In this document: positions 24,193-33,927 of the stretch, piece after piece | Layout: each line of letters begins with the position of its first letter | Position numbering within the stretch: the first letter of the stretch is position 1 | Assembly: GCA_000720995.1 (NCBI GenBank) | Contig: JOEL01000051.1 | Location: forward strand, 1 to 64,000 | DNA length: 64,000 nt | Direction: 5' to 3' | Source of the DNA: Streptomyces celluloflavus | Lineage (GTDB): Bacteria; Actinomycetota; Actinomycetes; Streptomycetales; Streptomycetaceae | Position numbers and translations under genes: made by a program | Notes under the pieces: generated by a model | Database searches by the model: none | The model's input: the letters and a program-made list of their open reading frames with translations, nothing else | What the model was told of the DNA's origin: nothing

Positions 24193-26046
24193 ATGGCTCT
24201 TATGGGGGACAAGGCAAGGTTGTTGGAGACAGACCGGTTTGTACATGCGCCCGACGAGGGGCGCGAATCCGAGCTGGCGATGGACGCGATGGAAGCGGCG
24301 GAGGCCGCCGAAGCGTCGGACGCGGTGACCGAGACGGGGCACCGCCGGGCCGCCGAAGCAGGCGACACCGGGGCCATGAGTGTGCTCGGCGCGCTGCTGC
24401 TGCGGCGCGGTGATCTGGACGGCGCCGAGCCGCATCTGCGTTCCGCCACCGCGGCCGGGGACCGCGCCGCAGCGAACAATCTCGGCGTCCTGCTGCACCA
24501 GCGGGGCCAGACGGACGAGGCGGCCGGCTGGTGGCGCACCGCGGCCGTCGCGGGATCCGCCGCCGCGGCGCACGCCCTCGGCCGCCACCACCGCGAGCGC
24601 GGCGACGAGCCGGCCGCCGAGTACTGGCTGAGCCAGTCCGCGGAATCCGGTCACTGCCTGGGCGCCTACGCCCTCGCTGACCTGCTGGAGCACCGTGGCG
24701 ACACCGGCGCCGAGCGCTGGTTCCGGGCGGCCGCCGAGCGCGGCCACCGCGAGGCCGCGTACCGCCTGGCCCGGCTCATCGAGGAAGGCCGTGACACGGA
24801 CCGCCGGACGGTGCCCGCCTACGGCGAGCTGACCCGGCAGACCGAGGCCGAGCAGTGGTACCGCCAGGCCGCCGCGCGCGGTCACCGGCGGGCCGCGTTG
24901 CAACTGGGCGCGCTGCTGGAGGACCGCGGTGACATCCAGGAGGCGGGCCGCTGGTACCTGTCCGCCGCCAAGGACGGCGAGCCGCGGGCCGCCTGCGCGC
25001 TGGGCTTCCTGCTGCGCGACGCCGGCGACGAGGAGAGCGCCGCGGAGTGGTGGCGGCGCGCGGCCCAGGACGGCGACGGCAACGCCGCCAACGCGCTGGG
25101 CGCGCTCCACGCCGACCGCGGCGAACTCCAGACCGCCGAGCGCTGGTACCGCGCCGCGCTCGATGCCGGTGATGTCAACGGCGCCTACAACCTCGGGCTG
25201 CTCTGCGCCGCGCAGCGCCGGGCCGGACGCGGTGAGCAGTGGTACCGCCGGGCCGCGTACGCCGGGCACCGCGAGGCCGCCAACGCGCTCGCCATCCTGC
25301 TGCTGCAGCGTGGCGACGCCTCCGGGGCCGAGCCGTGGTTCTCCAAGGCCGCCGAGGCGGGCAGTGTGGATGCCGCCTTCAACCTCGGCATCCTGTTCGC
25401 CGGACGCGGCGAGGAGCGGATGGCGCACACCTGGTACGAGCGTGCGGCGGCGGCCGGGCACACCGAGGCGGCGTTGCAGGTCGCCATCGTGCAGCTGCGC
25501 GAGGGCGATGCGCAGGACGCGGAGCGGAATCTGCGCTGCGCGGCCGGCGGCGGCAGCGCCGAGGCGGCCTTCCGGCTCGCCGACCTCCTGGACCGCAGGT
25601 CCGCGGAGGCGGACGGCGCCGGGCGGGCGGGCGGTGCGCGGACGCCGGACGCCGAGAGCACGCAGTGGTACGAGCGGGCCGCGCGGCAGGGGCACCGGCG
25701 TGCTCAGGTCCGGGTTGGCATGTTCGCGGCGGCTCGGGGCGATGTGGTCGAGGCCGCGACCTGGTACCGCGCGGCGGCCGAGGCCGGCAGCCAGAACGGC
25801 GCCTTCAACCTCGGGCTGCTGCTGGCCCGCGAGGGGAGCCTGCCCGAGGCCGCCCTGTGGTGGCAGCGCGCCGCCGAGGGCGGGCACGGCCGCGCGGCGC
25901 TGCGGCTGGCGTTGCTCGCCGCCCGTCGGGGCGCGCTCGCGGAGGCGCAGAGCTGGTGCGCGCGGGCGGTGGAACTGGGGCCGCCGGAGGTGGCGGAGCG
26001 TGCGGCGCGGCTGCGCGCGGCGCTCCAGGAGGAGCTCAGCGCGTAG
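24193..26046 (+). CDS. Sel1-like/TPR repeat protein
   Basis: A 617-residue protein built almost entirely of about 36-residue Sel1-like repeats, each with a helix ending in AxNLGxLL or similar and a (E/D)AxxWxRxAAxxG core. I see about fifteen repeats. The first 50 residues are charged. No signal peptide or enzyme domain. Such proteins are scaffolds for protein contacts. The gene lies alone between two identical tRNA genes, each with its own terminator. Confidence 0.85.
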   Translation: MALMGDKARLLETDRFVHAPDEGRESELAMDAMEAAEAAEASDAVTETGHRRAAEAGDTGAMSVLGALLLRRGDLDGAEPHLRSATAAGDRAAANNLGVLLHQRGQTDEAAGWWRTAAVAGSAAAAHALGRHHRERGDEPAAEYWLSQSAESGHCLGAYALADLLEHRGDTGAERWFRAAAERGHREAAYRLARLIEEGRDTDRRTVPAYGELTRQTEAEQWYRQAAARGHRRAALQLGALLEDRGDIQEAGRWYLSAAKDGEPRAACALGFLLRDAGDEESAAEWWRRAAQDGDGNAANALGALHADRGELQTAERWYRAALDAGDVNGAYNLGLLCAAQRRAGRGEQWYRRAAYAGHREAANALAILLLQRGDASGAEPWFSKAAEAGSVDAAFNLGILFAGRGEERMAHTWYERAAAAGHTEAALQVAIVQLREGDAQDAERNLRCAAGGGSAEAAFRLADLLDRRSAEADGAGRAGGARTPDAESTQWYERAARQGHRRAQVRVGMFAAARGDVVEAATWYRAAAEAGSQNGAFNLGLLLAREGSLPEAALWWQRAAEGGHGRAALRLALLAARRGALAEAQSWCARAVELGPPEVAERAARLRAALQEELSA

Positions 26047-26095
26047 TACTCCGGGGCCGGGTCCAAGGGCCCGGCCCCGGAGCCGTGGAAGGGAT

Positions 26096-26125
26096 TTGCT
26101 CTGCTCGTCGGCGCCGGGTTAGAGT
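26096..26125 (+). promoter_or_regulatory. Promoter of tRNA copy 2
   Basis: TTGCTC (26096-26101) and TAGAGT (26120-26125) are 18 nt apart, 13 nt before the tRNA. Typical primary-sigma spacing. Confidence 0.6.
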
Positions 26126-26138
26126 AAAGGCACAACGA

Positions 26139-26212
26139 CGCGGGGTGGAGCAGCTCGGTAGCTCGCTGGGCTCATAACCCAGAGGTCGCAGGTTCAAATC
26201 CTGTCCCCGCTA
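26139..26212 (+). tRNA. Initiator tRNA-Met (CAU), copy 2
   Basis: Identical in sequence to the tRNA at 23911-23984, with the same ACAACGA just upstream and the same flank downstream. Confidence 0.95.
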
Positions 26213-26219
26213 CTCACAA

Positions 26220-26257
26220 ACGAAGGCCCGGATTCCTCAGGGAATCCGGGCCTTCGT
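26220..26257 (+). terminator. Terminator after tRNA copy 2
   Basis: ACGAAGGCCCGGATTCC pairs perfectly with GGAATCCGGGCCTTCGT across a TCAG loop, a 17-bp stem. Confidence 0.8.
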
Positions 26258-26322
26258 CATGTTCGGTCGGCGGTCCGGCGTCCTGCGGGGCGGCGGGCGG
26301 CCCGGACAGCCCGTCGGCGGGG

Positions 26323-26739
26323 TCAGGGAGTGGCGCAGCTGGGGCAGATGCCCCGGTAGGTCACGGTGACCTCGGAGACCTGGAAGCCGTAGCGCTCGGG
26401 CTCGGGCAGGGCGGAGAGCGGGTCGCTCTGGATGTGGACGTCCCGGATCGTGCCGCACCGCGAGCAGATGAGGTGCTGGTGGTCGTGGTGGGCGTTCGGG
26501 TCGTAGCGCTTCGCGCGGCCGTCGGTGCTCACCTCCAGTACCTCACCGAGCGAGACCAGCTCGCCGAGCGTGTTGTAGACGGTGGCGCGGGAGATCTCCG
26601 GGAGGCGGTCGGTGGCGCGGGCGTGCACTTCGTCGGCGGTGTAGTGGACGTGGTCCCCGTCGAGGACCTCGGCGACGACGCGCCGCTGCGCGGTCAGCCG
26701 CCAGCCACGTCCGCGGAGCCGTTCCAGCAGGTCACTCAT
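26323..26739 (-). CDS. catR: Fur/PerR-type repressor (CatR-like)
   Basis: A 138-residue protein. The N-terminal winged helix contains LPEISRATVYNTLGEL; HHDHQHLICSRCG and GICPSC are metal-binding histidines and the structural zinc cysteines. Fur-family proteins next to catalase usually act as peroxide-sensing repressors (PerR/CatR type). The ATG at 26739 has AGGTGA 5 nt upstream. It is divergent from the catalase gene across about 160 bp containing a matching operator. Confidence 0.88.
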   Translation of the reverse strand: MSDLLERLRGRGWRLTAQRRVVAEVLDGDHVHYTADEVHARATDRLPEISRATVYNTLGELVSLGEVLEVSTDGRAKRYDPNAHHDHQHLICSRCGTIRDVHIQSDPLSALPEPERYGFQVSEVTVTYRGICPSCATP

Positions 26740-26820
26740 GCCATTCACCTATCAGTCAGATAAAGCAAGGGTAGCAGCGGCCGGTTTGTCCCCGGATCGG
26801 GTATGAGTTTCGGGTTCTTC

Positions 26821-26848
26821 TTGACTTAGACATTGTCCAATGTAGGAT
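26821..26848 (+). promoter_or_regulatory. Catalase promoter with embedded inverted-repeat operator
   Basis: TTGACT (26821-26826) and TAGGAT (26843-26848) are 16 nt apart. ACATTG-TC-CAATGT (26830-26843), a perfect inverted repeat, fills the spacer, so a bound repressor would block RNA polymerase. This is the classic position for a Fur/PerR box. Confidence 0.7.
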
Positions 26849-26897
26849 CGGAAGCGGCGTAAGCCAAGGGCAGGCGTAAAGACTTCAGGAGGCGCAC

Positions 26898-28361
26898 GTG
26901 TCGGTAGAGAGCACCACCGGACCGCTGACCACGGAGTCCGGGGCTCCGGTCTCGGACAACCAGAACAGTGAGACGGCCGGCATCGGTGGACCCGGCCTCA
27001 TCCAGGACCAGCTGCTGATCGAGAAGCTCGCGCACTTCAACCGCGAGCGCATTCCGGAGCGCATCGTGCACGCCCGTGGCGCCGGTGCGTACGGCACCTT
27101 CACGGTGACCGCGGATGTGACCAAGTACACCCGCGCGAAGTTCCTGTCGGAGATCGGCAAGCAGACCGAGACGTTCCTGCGCTTCTCGACGGTCGCGGGC
27201 AGCCTCGGTGCGGCGGACGCGGTGCGTGACCCCCGTGGTTTCGCGCTGAAGTTCTACACCGAGGAGGGCAACTACGACCTCGTCGGCAACAACACCCCGA
27301 TCTTCTTCATCAAGGACGCCATCAAGTTCCCGGACTTCATCCACACCCAGAAGCGCGACCCGTACACCGGCTCGCAGGAGGCGGACAACGTCTGGGACTT
27401 CTGGGGCCTCTCGCCGGAGACCACCCACCAGGTGACCTGGCTGTTCGGTGACCGCGGTATCCCCGCCTCGTTCCGCCACATGAACGGCTACGGTTCGCAC
27501 ACCTTCCAGTGGGTCAACGCCGCGGGCGAAGCCTTCTGGGTCCGGTACCACTTCAAGACCGACCAGGGCATCAAGAACCTGACCCAGGCCGAGGCCGACA
27601 AGGTCGCCGGTGAGGACCCCGACAGCCACCAGCGCGACCTGCGCACCGCGATCGAGCGTGGCGACTTCCCGACCTGGACCGTCCAGGTGCAGGTCATGCC
27701 CGTCGCCGAGGCGGCCGCCTACCGCTTCAACCCGTTCGACCTGACCAAGATCTGGCCGCACGCCGACTACCCGCCGATCGTGTTCGGCAAGCTGGAGCTC
27801 AACCGCAACCCGGAGAACATCTTCGCCGAGGTCGAGCAGTCGGCCTTCTCTCCGAGCCACTTCGTGCCGGGCATCGGGCCGTCCCCCGACAAGATGCTCC
27901 AGGGCCGACTCTTCGCGTACGCCGACGCCCACCGCTACCGCGTCGGCATCAACGCCGACCACCTGCCGGTGAACCGCCCGCACGCCACCGAGGCGCGCAA
28001 CTACGGCCGGGACGGCGCGCTCTACGACGGCCGCCACGGCCGGCAGAAGAACTACGAGCCGAACAGCTTCGGCGGTCCGGTCGAGACCGGTCAGCCGCTG
28101 TGGCAGTCGGTCGCGGTGACCGGCCCGTCCGGTGAGCACGAGGCGCCCACGCACGCCGAGGACAACGACTTCGTGCAGGCGGGCGACCTCTACCGCCTGA
28201 TGACGGAGGACGAGCGGGAGCGTCTGATCAACAACCTGGCGGGCTCCCTCTCCCAGGTTTCCCGTGAGGACATCGCGCAGCGCGCGATCGAGAACTTCCG
28301 CAAGGCGGACGCGGACTACGGCAAGCGGCTGGAGGCCGCCGTCCAGGCCCTGCGCGGCTGA
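26898..28361 (+). CDS. katA: Monofunctional haem catalase
   Basis: A 487-residue protein from GTG with AGGAGG 6 nt upstream. [16 protein letters not shown] carries the essential distal histidine; [32 protein letters not shown] and [22 protein letters not shown] (the haem-ligand Tyr is in the last) are all typical. Length fits the small-subunit clade. It removes H2O2. Regulation is probably by the divergent CatR-like protein. Confidence 0.95.
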   Translation: MSVESTTGPLTTESGAPVSDNQNSETAGIGGPGLIQDQLLIEKLAHFNRERIPERIVHARGAGAYGTFTVTADVTKYTRAKFLSEIGKQTETFLRFSTVAGSLGAADAVRDPRGFALKFYTEEGNYDLVGNNTPIFFIKDAIKFPDFIHTQKRDPYTGSQEADNVWDFWGLSPETTHQVTWLFGDRGIPASFRHMNGYGSHTFQWVNAAGEAFWVRYHFKTDQGIKNLTQAEADKVAGEDPDSHQRDLRTAIERGDFPTWTVQVQVMPVAEAAAYRFNPFDLTKIWPHADYPPIVFGKLELNRNPENIFAEVEQSAFSPSHFVPGIGPSPDKMLQGRLFAYADAHRYRVGINADHLPVNRPHATEARNYGRDGALYDGRHGRQKNYEPNSFGGPVETGQPLWQSVAVTGPSGEHEAPTHAEDNDFVQAGDLYRLMTEDERERLINNLAGSLSQVSREDIAQRAIENFRKADADYGKRLEAAVQALRG

Positions 28362-28494
28362 CGGGCGCTTGCCGTACCACCGAAGAGGCCGGACGCCAGG
28401 GGGCTCCGGCCTCTTCGTGCGTCCGGCCTCCGGTGTGCCGGGCCGTACGGTGTGCCCGGTCTCCCGGAGTGCTGCCCGCCCGGCGTGACCGGTG

Positions 28495-28902
28495 TCAGGC
28501 GGGGACGCCGCTCACGCGCTCGGTGACGGCGGACCGGCAGCGGATGATGTCGCGTACCGACACGATGCCGACCGGCTCGTACCCGTCCAGCACGATCAGA
28601 TGGCGGAATCCGCCGCGCACCATGGCGTCCGCGGCATCGTCCAGCGTCCAGTACGGTGCGGCGAAGACGACGTCCGGGGTGGTGTGGGTCTGGGCGATCT
28701 CCCGGTCGGGGTTCTCGCCGGCGCCGAGGGAGTTGAGGATGTCGCGCTCGGTGAGGATGCCGAGGCCGCTGGTGTCGGTGTCGAGGATGACGGCCGCGCC
28801 GACGCGGCGGGCCGCCATCAGCTGGGCGGCCTGGCGGAGGGTGTGAGCGGGTCCGATGGTGAGGACGACCGTGCTCATGGCGTCTTTGACGTACACGGGC
28901 AT
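28495..28902 (-). CDS. CBS-domain protein
   Basis: A 135-residue protein made of two CBS motifs. Each has the LRQAAQLMAARRVGAAVIL/DDAADAMVRGGFRHLIVL pattern and a GILTERDIL or GIVSVRDII strand. Such stand-alone CBS pairs sense adenosyl ligands. An AAGGAGG lies about 12 nt before the ATG at 28902. Ends 133 nt from catalase, which reads toward it (convergent). Confidence 0.85.
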   Translation of the reverse strand: MPVYVKDAMSTVVLTIGPAHTLRQAAQLMAARRVGAAVILDTDTSGLGILTERDILNSLGAGENPDREIAQTHTTPDVVFAAPYWTLDDAADAMVRGGFRHLIVLDGYEPVGIVSVRDIIRCRSAVTERVSGVPA

Positions 28903-29049
28903 GGAGGGGAGCCACCTCCTTGGTGTGAGTGCCTTGCGAGCGAATTCACAAGTTCACAAACGGGGGGAGTTTCATCGTCACATGCGGGTGCCGTGGTCAC
29001 AAGGGGGCAAGCGTCCGGACAGCCGTCCGACACCCGCCCCGTTCGGGCG

Positions 29050-29853
29050 TCAGCGCCGGGCGTCGCCGACGTAGGCCAGCAGATCCTCGTGGAGCAGGCC
29101 GTTGGAGGCCGCGGCGTTCCCGCTGTGCGGGCCCGGCTTGCCGTCCAGACCGGAGAAGCGGCCGCCGGCCTCCTGGACGACGACGGCGCAGGCCGCCATG
29201 TCCCACAGCGAGAGTTCCGGCTCCGCGCAGATGTCCACCGACCCTTCGGCGATCATCATGTACGGCCAGAAGTCGCCATAACCCCGGGTGCGCCAGCAGT
29301 CCCGGGTCAGATCGAGGAAGCCGGGCAGCTTGCCGCGTTCCTCCCAGCCGGTCAGCGAGGAGTAGGCGAACGACGCGTCCTGGATGCGGCCGACCTGCGA
29401 GACGCGCAGCCGGGAGGCGGAGCTCAGGCTCCGGCCCGTGAAGGCGCCCAGGCCCTCGGCGGCCCACCAGCGGCGGTTGAGCGCCGGCGCCGAGACGATG
29501 CCGACCACCGGGCGGTCGCCGCCCTCGCCGCGTTCCATCAGGGCGATCAGCGTGGCCCAGACCGGCACCCCGCGGACGTAGTTCTTCGTGCCGTCGATCG
29601 GATCGATGATCCAGCGACGCGGGCCGGAGCCCTCGCTCCCGAACTCCTCGCCGAGCACCGCATCGCGCGGCCTGGCCCGCTGGAGATGGCCACGGATCAG
29701 CTCCTCGGCGGTTTTGTCCGCCTCGCTCACCGGCGTCATATCCGGCTTGGTCTCGACCTTGAGGTCGAGCGCCTTGAACCGCTCCATGGTCGCGGCGTCC
29801 GCGGCGTCCGCGAGGACATGGCCGAGACGAAGATCATCGTGATAGTCGGGCAT
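29050..29853 (-). CDS. hisN: Histidinol-phosphatase, inositol monophosphatase fold
   Basis: A 267-residue protein. DAVLGEEFG, WIIDPIDGTKNYVRG and the C-terminal LWDMAACAVVVQEAGG are the metal and substrate motifs of the IMPase family. Sequence motifs GTKNYVRGVPVW match the actinobacterial HisN branch (histidinol phosphate to histidinol), though other IMPase substrates are possible. ATG at 29851-29853. A long frame continues upstream only because of high GC. Confidence 0.85.
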   Translation of the reverse strand: MPDYHDDLRLGHVLADAADAATMERFKALDLKVETKPDMTPVSEADKTAEELIRGHLQRARPRDAVLGEEFGSEGSGPRRWIIDPIDGTKNYVRGVPVWATLIALMERGEGGDRPVVGIVSAPALNRRWWAAEGLGAFTGRSLSSASRLRVSQVGRIQDASFAYSSLTGWEERGKLPGFLDLTRDCWRTRGYGDFWPYMMIAEGSVDICAEPELSLWDMAACAVVVQEAGGRFSGLDGKPGPHSGNAAASNGLLHEDLLAYVGDARR

Positions 29854-30042
29854 GTGCGAAGAGTATCGACTGGTTATACGCAGGAGCCACATACGGCTCC
29901 GCTCGGCACGGCGGCCACAGGACGCACAGCGCGCCGGCCCGCGCGCCCGGAACCGCCCCGCGACGGCTCTTGACAGTCCCCGGCACCGCGTCAATTCTGT
30001 GCGCACACCGGCCACATGGGCGGGCCGGGGAGGAGGCGACGG

Positions 30043-30981
30043 ATGCCCGCAGCGCGTGAATCCCTGCTGGACGCCGCCTATACGGCGCTGACCACCCGGG
30101 CGTGGGGCGCCATCCGGATGGCCGAGGTCGCGGCCGCGGCCGGGGTCTCCCGGCAGACCCTCTACAACGAGTTCGGCAGCAAGGAAGGGCTGGCCCGCGC
30201 CCTGGTGCGCCGGGAGACCGACAACTATCTGGCGGGCGTCGCACGGGCGTTGACCCGCGACGGGCGGACGGCCGCCGGGCCGCCGGGTGACGCGGCGGGC
30301 CGGGTGGCGGCCGCGGCCGCCTGGACGCTGCGCACCGCACGCGCCAATCCGCTGGTCCGGGCCGCCCTGACCGGCTGCTGGAGCGACCGGCTGCCCACCC
30401 CGCACGGGGCGGCGGACCCGGCCCCTGTACCGGCCGCGCGGACCGGCGGGCCCGCCCGGCGTACCGCGGGCGCCGGCGACGGGCCGCTGCCGGGCCCCGC
30501 CGAACTGGTCGGCGGATTCTGCGCCCGGGCGGTGGCGGCGCTGGAGGCGGACTGGCCCGCGGAGGAGCTGCCCGCCCTCGGCACCGCCTGCGAGACCGCC
30601 GCGCGGCTGACGCTCTCGTGCGTGCTCGCCCCGGCGGGTCCCGCCGCGCCCCCGGGGCCGTCCGCCGGCCCGGAGGCGGCGCCCGGACCCGGCCGGGTGG
30701 CGGAGACCACCGGGGGAGCGGTGCCGCAGCGGCGGCGGGAGGCCGAGACGGAGACGGTGTCGCGGCTGGTGCGCGGTGCGTTCGCCCGGTTGCCGGGCGA
30801 ACGGCGGCGGCCGGCGGGGGTGCCGGGAGTGCATCGTGGTGGGTGGGGGCCGCAGCGGCGGCGGGAGGCCGAGATGGAGACGGTGTCGCGGCTGGTGCGC
30901 GGTGCGTTCGCCCGGTTGCCGGGCGAACGGCGGCGGCCGGCGGGGGTGCCGGGAGTGCATCGTGGTGGGTGGGGCCGGTGA
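30043..30981 (+). CDS. TetR-family regulator with duplicated C-terminal tail
   Basis: A 312-residue protein. MAEVAAAAGVSRQTLYNEFGSKEGLARALV (residues 26-55) is the TetR helix-turn-helix. GGAGGAGG lies 7 nt before the ATG at 30043. The middle has low-complexity Ala/Pro/Gly stretches. A 42-residue block (QRRREAETETVSRLVRGAF...) occurs twice in a row at the C-terminus because of a 126-bp tandem DNA duplication (30723-30974). The gene is convergent with the damaged SMR gene; a TetR/SMR pairing suggests it once repressed that transporter. Confidence 0.75.
   Translation: MPAARESLLDAAYTALTTRAWGAIRMAEVAAAAGVSRQTLYNEFGSKEGLARALVRRETDNYLAGVARALTRDGRTAAGPPGDAAGRVAAAAAWTLRTARANPLVRAALTGCWSDRLPTPHGAADPAPVPAARTGGPARRTAGAGDGPLPGPAELVGGFCARAVAALEADWPAEELPALGTACETAARLTLSCVLAPAGPAAPPGPSAGPEAAPGPGRVAETTGGAVPQRRREAETETVSRLVRGAFARLPGERRRPAGVPGVHRGGWGPQRRREAEMETVSRLVRGAFARLPGERRRPAGVPGVHRGGWGR
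30723..30974. repeat. 126-bp tandem duplication, 99 percent identical
   Basis: Copy 1 is 30723-30848, copy 2 30849-30974, differing only at 30749 (C) versus 30875 (T). The length is 42 codons, so the TetR frame is kept. The near identity implies a recent event. Confidence 0.9.
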
Positions 30982-31006
30982 TGTCGGCGGTGCTGTGCGG
31001 GTCGGG

Positions 31007-31273
31007 CCCGGTGATCTTGAGGGTGGAGACCACATCGCCGAGGAAGACCATGCCGTAGAGCGCCGTACCGGCCGCGCCGATGCCGGTCCAGACCGCGTAC
31101 GCCGGGCCGACGTCCAGTTTCCGCAGCGCCAGCGTCAGCAGGCCGAAGCTGGCGAGGGCGAAGGACGCGAAGGCGATGGTCGGCCACAGGCGGGTGAAGC
31201 CGTGGGACAGCTTGAGGCAGACCGCGAAGCCCGTCTCCAGGATCCCCGCCACCACGACCAGCAGCCACGCCAT
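31007..31273 (-). pseudogene. Truncated small multidrug resistance (SMR) transporter
   Basis: MAWLLVVVAGILETGFAVCL (with the conserved membrane Glu), then FASFALASFGLLTLALRKL and AYAVWTGIGAAGTALYGMVFLGD match SMR helices 1-3. The product normally ends with a fourth hydrophobic helix; here the frame after STLKITG changes into a polar, proline-rich sequence with no stop for over 1.1 kb, running antisense to the TetR gene and its duplication. I read this as a rearranged, probably non-functional SMR gene. Its start codon and GGAGG site are intact. Confidence 0.6.
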
Positions 31274-31364
31274 GTCCCATTGCCTCCGTCAGCTCGGTGA
31301 CCGCTTCGCCAGCCTTGGTGTGATTATGCATTTACCTCGGACGGACGGCAGCAAACTTCGGCGA

Positions 31365-32372
31365 TCAGTCGCCCTCGCGCCGTTCCCGGGTGGCCAGCAG
31401 ACGGCGCAGCGAGTAGAGGCGGGCCGGGTCGGCGTGGCCGTCGGCCACCCACTGGTCCAGCGCGCAGTCCGGTTCGTCGTGACTGCAGGCGCGCGGACAG
31501 CCCTCGGTGCCGGGCACCAGATCGGGGAAGGCGAGCACGACCCGCGACGGATCGACATGGTGCAGTCCGAAGGACCGGACGCCCGGGGTGTCGATGACCC
31601 AGCCCGAGTCGCCGGGCAGCGGGAGCGCCAGCGCGGAGGTGGTGGTGTGCCGGCCGCGGCCGGTGACCGCGTTGACGTGGCCGGTCGCCCGGTTGCGGTC
31701 CGGGACCAGCGCGTTGACCAGGGTCGTTTTTCCGACGCCGGAGTGGCCGACGAAGGCCGTCATACGGCCCGTCAGATGGGCCCGGACCCGCTCGGCGGCG
31801 CTGCCGTCGGCCAGTTCGTCGCGGTTGGTGACCACGTACGGGACGCCCAGCGCACCGTAGGACTCCAGCAGCGGGCCGGCGGAGGCCAGATCGGACTTGG
31901 TCAGCACCAGCAGCGGTTCGAGCCCCGCGTCATAGGCGGCGACCAGGCAGCGGTCGATGAGGCGGGGGCGCGGTTCGGGGTCGGCGAGCGCGGTGACGAT
32001 CGCGAGCTGGTCGGCGTTGGCGACCACGACCCGCTCGAAGGGATCGTCGTCATCGGCCGTACGGCGCAGCGTGGAGGTGCGCGGTTCGACCCGGATGATC
32101 CGCGCGAGGGTGTCCTTGGCGCCGGTCAGATCGCCGACCACGGAGACCCGGTCGCCGACCACTGCGCTCTTGCGGCCCAGTTCGCGGGCCTTCATCGCGG
32201 TGACCGTACGGCCCTCGATCAGACAGGTCAGACGGCCCCGGTCGACGGTCAGGACCAGGCCCTCGACGGCGTTCTCGTGCTTGGGGCGGATGGAGGTGCG
32301 GGGACGGTTGCCCTTGGGGTTGGGGCGGACACGGATGTCGTCCTCGTCGGGGTTCTTGCCGTAGCGGCGCAT
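31365..32372 (-). CDS. rsgA: Ribosome-associated GTPase RsgA
   Basis: A 335-residue protein. The order LTKSD (G4-type motif, about residue 160), GHSGVGKTTLVNAL (P-loop) and DTPGVRSFGL (G3) is the circular permutation that marks RsgA/YjeQ. CPRACSHDEPDCAL gives the C-terminal zinc knuckle. It matures the 30S subunit. It begins 14 nt after aroA on the same strand, an order common in actinobacteria. Confidence 0.93.
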   Translation of the reverse strand: MRRYGKNPDEDDIRVRPNPKGNRPRTSIRPKHENAVEGLVLTVDRGRLTCLIEGRTVTAMKARELGRKSAVVGDRVSVVGDLTGAKDTLARIIRVEPRTSTLRRTADDDDPFERVVVANADQLAIVTALADPEPRPRLIDRCLVAAYDAGLEPLLVLTKSDLASAGPLLESYGALGVPYVVTNRDELADGSAAERVRAHLTGRMTAFVGHSGVGKTTLVNALVPDRNRATGHVNAVTGRGRHTTTSALALPLPGDSGWVIDTPGVRSFGLHHVDPSRVVLAFPDLVPGTEGCPRACSHDEPDCALDQWVADGHADPARLYSLRRLLATRERREGD

Positions 32373-32386
32373 GGCGGCGGTAACTC

Positions 32387-33745
32387 TCAGACGCTCCGGG
32401 CGGGGGCCGGATCGAGCATGTCCGTCCACATCGCGGGGAAGTCGGGCAGGGTCTTGGCGGTGGTCGCGACGTTCTCCACCTGCACGCCGGGGACGGCGAG
32501 GCCGATGACCGCGGCGGCGGTGGCCAGCCGGTGGTCGTCGTAGGTGTGGAAGATCCCGCCGTGCAGCGGGCGCGGCCGGATGTGCAGGCCGTCCGCGGTC
32601 TCGGTGACATCGCCGCCGAGCTCGCCCAGCTCCTTGGTGAGCGCGGCCAGCCGGTCGGTCTCGTGCAGCCGCAGATGGGCGACGCCGCGCAGCGTGGAGG
32701 GGGAGTCGGCGAGGGCGGCGACGGCGGCGATGCCCGGGGTCAGCTCGCCGACCTCGCTCAGGTCGACGTCGATGCCGTGGATCCGGCCGGTGCCGGTGAA
32801 GGTCAGGCCGTCCTCGGTCAGCTCGCAGGAACCGCCCATGGTGGTGAAGATCTCGCGCAGCGCGTCGCCGGGCTGCGTGGTGTGCGCGGGCCAGTCGGGA
32901 ATGGTGACCCGGCCGCCGGTCACCAGCGCCGCGGCCAGGAACGGCTGGGCGTTGGAGAGGTCCGGCTCCACGACCAGATCGCGGCCCAGCAGCGCGCCGG
33001 GGGTGACCCGCCAGACGTTCGGCTCGCCGCCGGACTCCGGGGCGTCCACCTGGGCGCCGACGCTGCGCAGCATGTCGACGGTCATCCGGATGTGCGGCAG
33101 GGACGGCAGCGCGGAGCCGGTGTGCCGTACCTCGACGCCCTGGTTGAAGCGCGGCGCGGACAGCAGCAGGGCGCTGACGAACTGGGAGGACGAGGAGGCG
33201 TCGATCTCGACCGGGCCGCCGTCCAGGGCGCCGCTGCCGTGCACCGTCATGGGGAGCGCGCCGCGGCCGTCGTCGTCGATCCGGGCCCCGAGGGCGCGCA
33301 GTGCGTCGATGACGCCGCCCAGCGGACGCTCGTAGGACCGCGGGTCGCCGTCGAACCGGACCGGGCCGTCGGCGAGCGCCGCGACCGGCGGGAGGAAGCG
33401 CATGACCGTGCCGGCGTTGCCGACGTCGACGGTGGCCGGGCCGTGCAGTCCCGCGGGAATCACCCGCCACGCCTCACCGCCGCCGCCCTGCGCCGTGGCG
33501 CCCGCGGAACTGGAGGAGGCGGTCTCCTCGATGCCGACGCCCAGGGTGCGCAGCGCCTCGGCCATCAGGAGGGTGTCGCGTGAGCGCAGCGGGCGGCGCA
33601 GCCAGCCGGGCTCGGAGGAGAGGGCGGCGAGTACCAGGCCGCGGTTGGTGACCGATTTCGAGCCGGGCACGGTGACGGTGGCGTCGACCGCCCCGGGTGC
33701 GAGGGGGGCGGGCCACAGGGCGGGAAGTGCGGGGCTCTCGGTCAT
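32387..33745 (-). CDS. aroA: 5-enolpyruvylshikimate-3-phosphate synthase
   Basis: A 452-residue protein. [46 protein letters not shown] and [16 protein letters not shown] are the EPSP synthase motifs binding shikimate-3-phosphate and phosphoenolpyruvate. ATG at 33743-33745. It forms an operon with rsgA. Confidence 0.95.
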   Translation of the reverse strand: MTESPALPALWPAPLAPGAVDATVTVPGSKSVTNRGLVLAALSSEPGWLRRPLRSRDTLLMAEALRTLGVGIEETASSSSAGATAQGGGGEAWRVIPAGLHGPATVDVGNAGTVMRFLPPVAALADGPVRFDGDPRSYERPLGGVIDALRALGARIDDDGRGALPMTVHGSGALDGGPVEIDASSSSQFVSALLLSAPRFNQGVEVRHTGSALPSLPHIRMTVDMLRSVGAQVDAPESGGEPNVWRVTPGALLGRDLVVEPDLSNAQPFLAAALVTGGRVTIPDWPAHTTQPGDALREIFTTMGGSCELTEDGLTFTGTGRIHGIDVDLSEVGELTPGIAAVAALADSPSTLRGVAHLRLHETDRLAALTKELGELGGDVTETADGLHIRPRPLHGGIFHTYDDHRLATAAAVIGLAVPGVQVENVATTAKTLPDFPAMWTDMLDPAPARSV

Positions 33746-33927
33746 GCCCTCACTTTAATGGCTGGGCAAGGGGCCCGATCTTGATCAAAAGCGGTGCAAC
33801 CTGTACGAAACACGGCACTGATAGTGCACCCGCCCGCCGGGGGCGCGGAGATACGGGATACGTACGGGCTGCAGGGGTGCGGACGTACGGGACCGCGTAC
33901 GCCGCCGTTCGGGACACCGGCCGCCGG

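Noticed and set aside
24193-26046. Biosynthetic repeat protein or nonribosomal peptide module
   Set aside because: The repeats are Sel1/TPR helices without carrier or condensation motifs.
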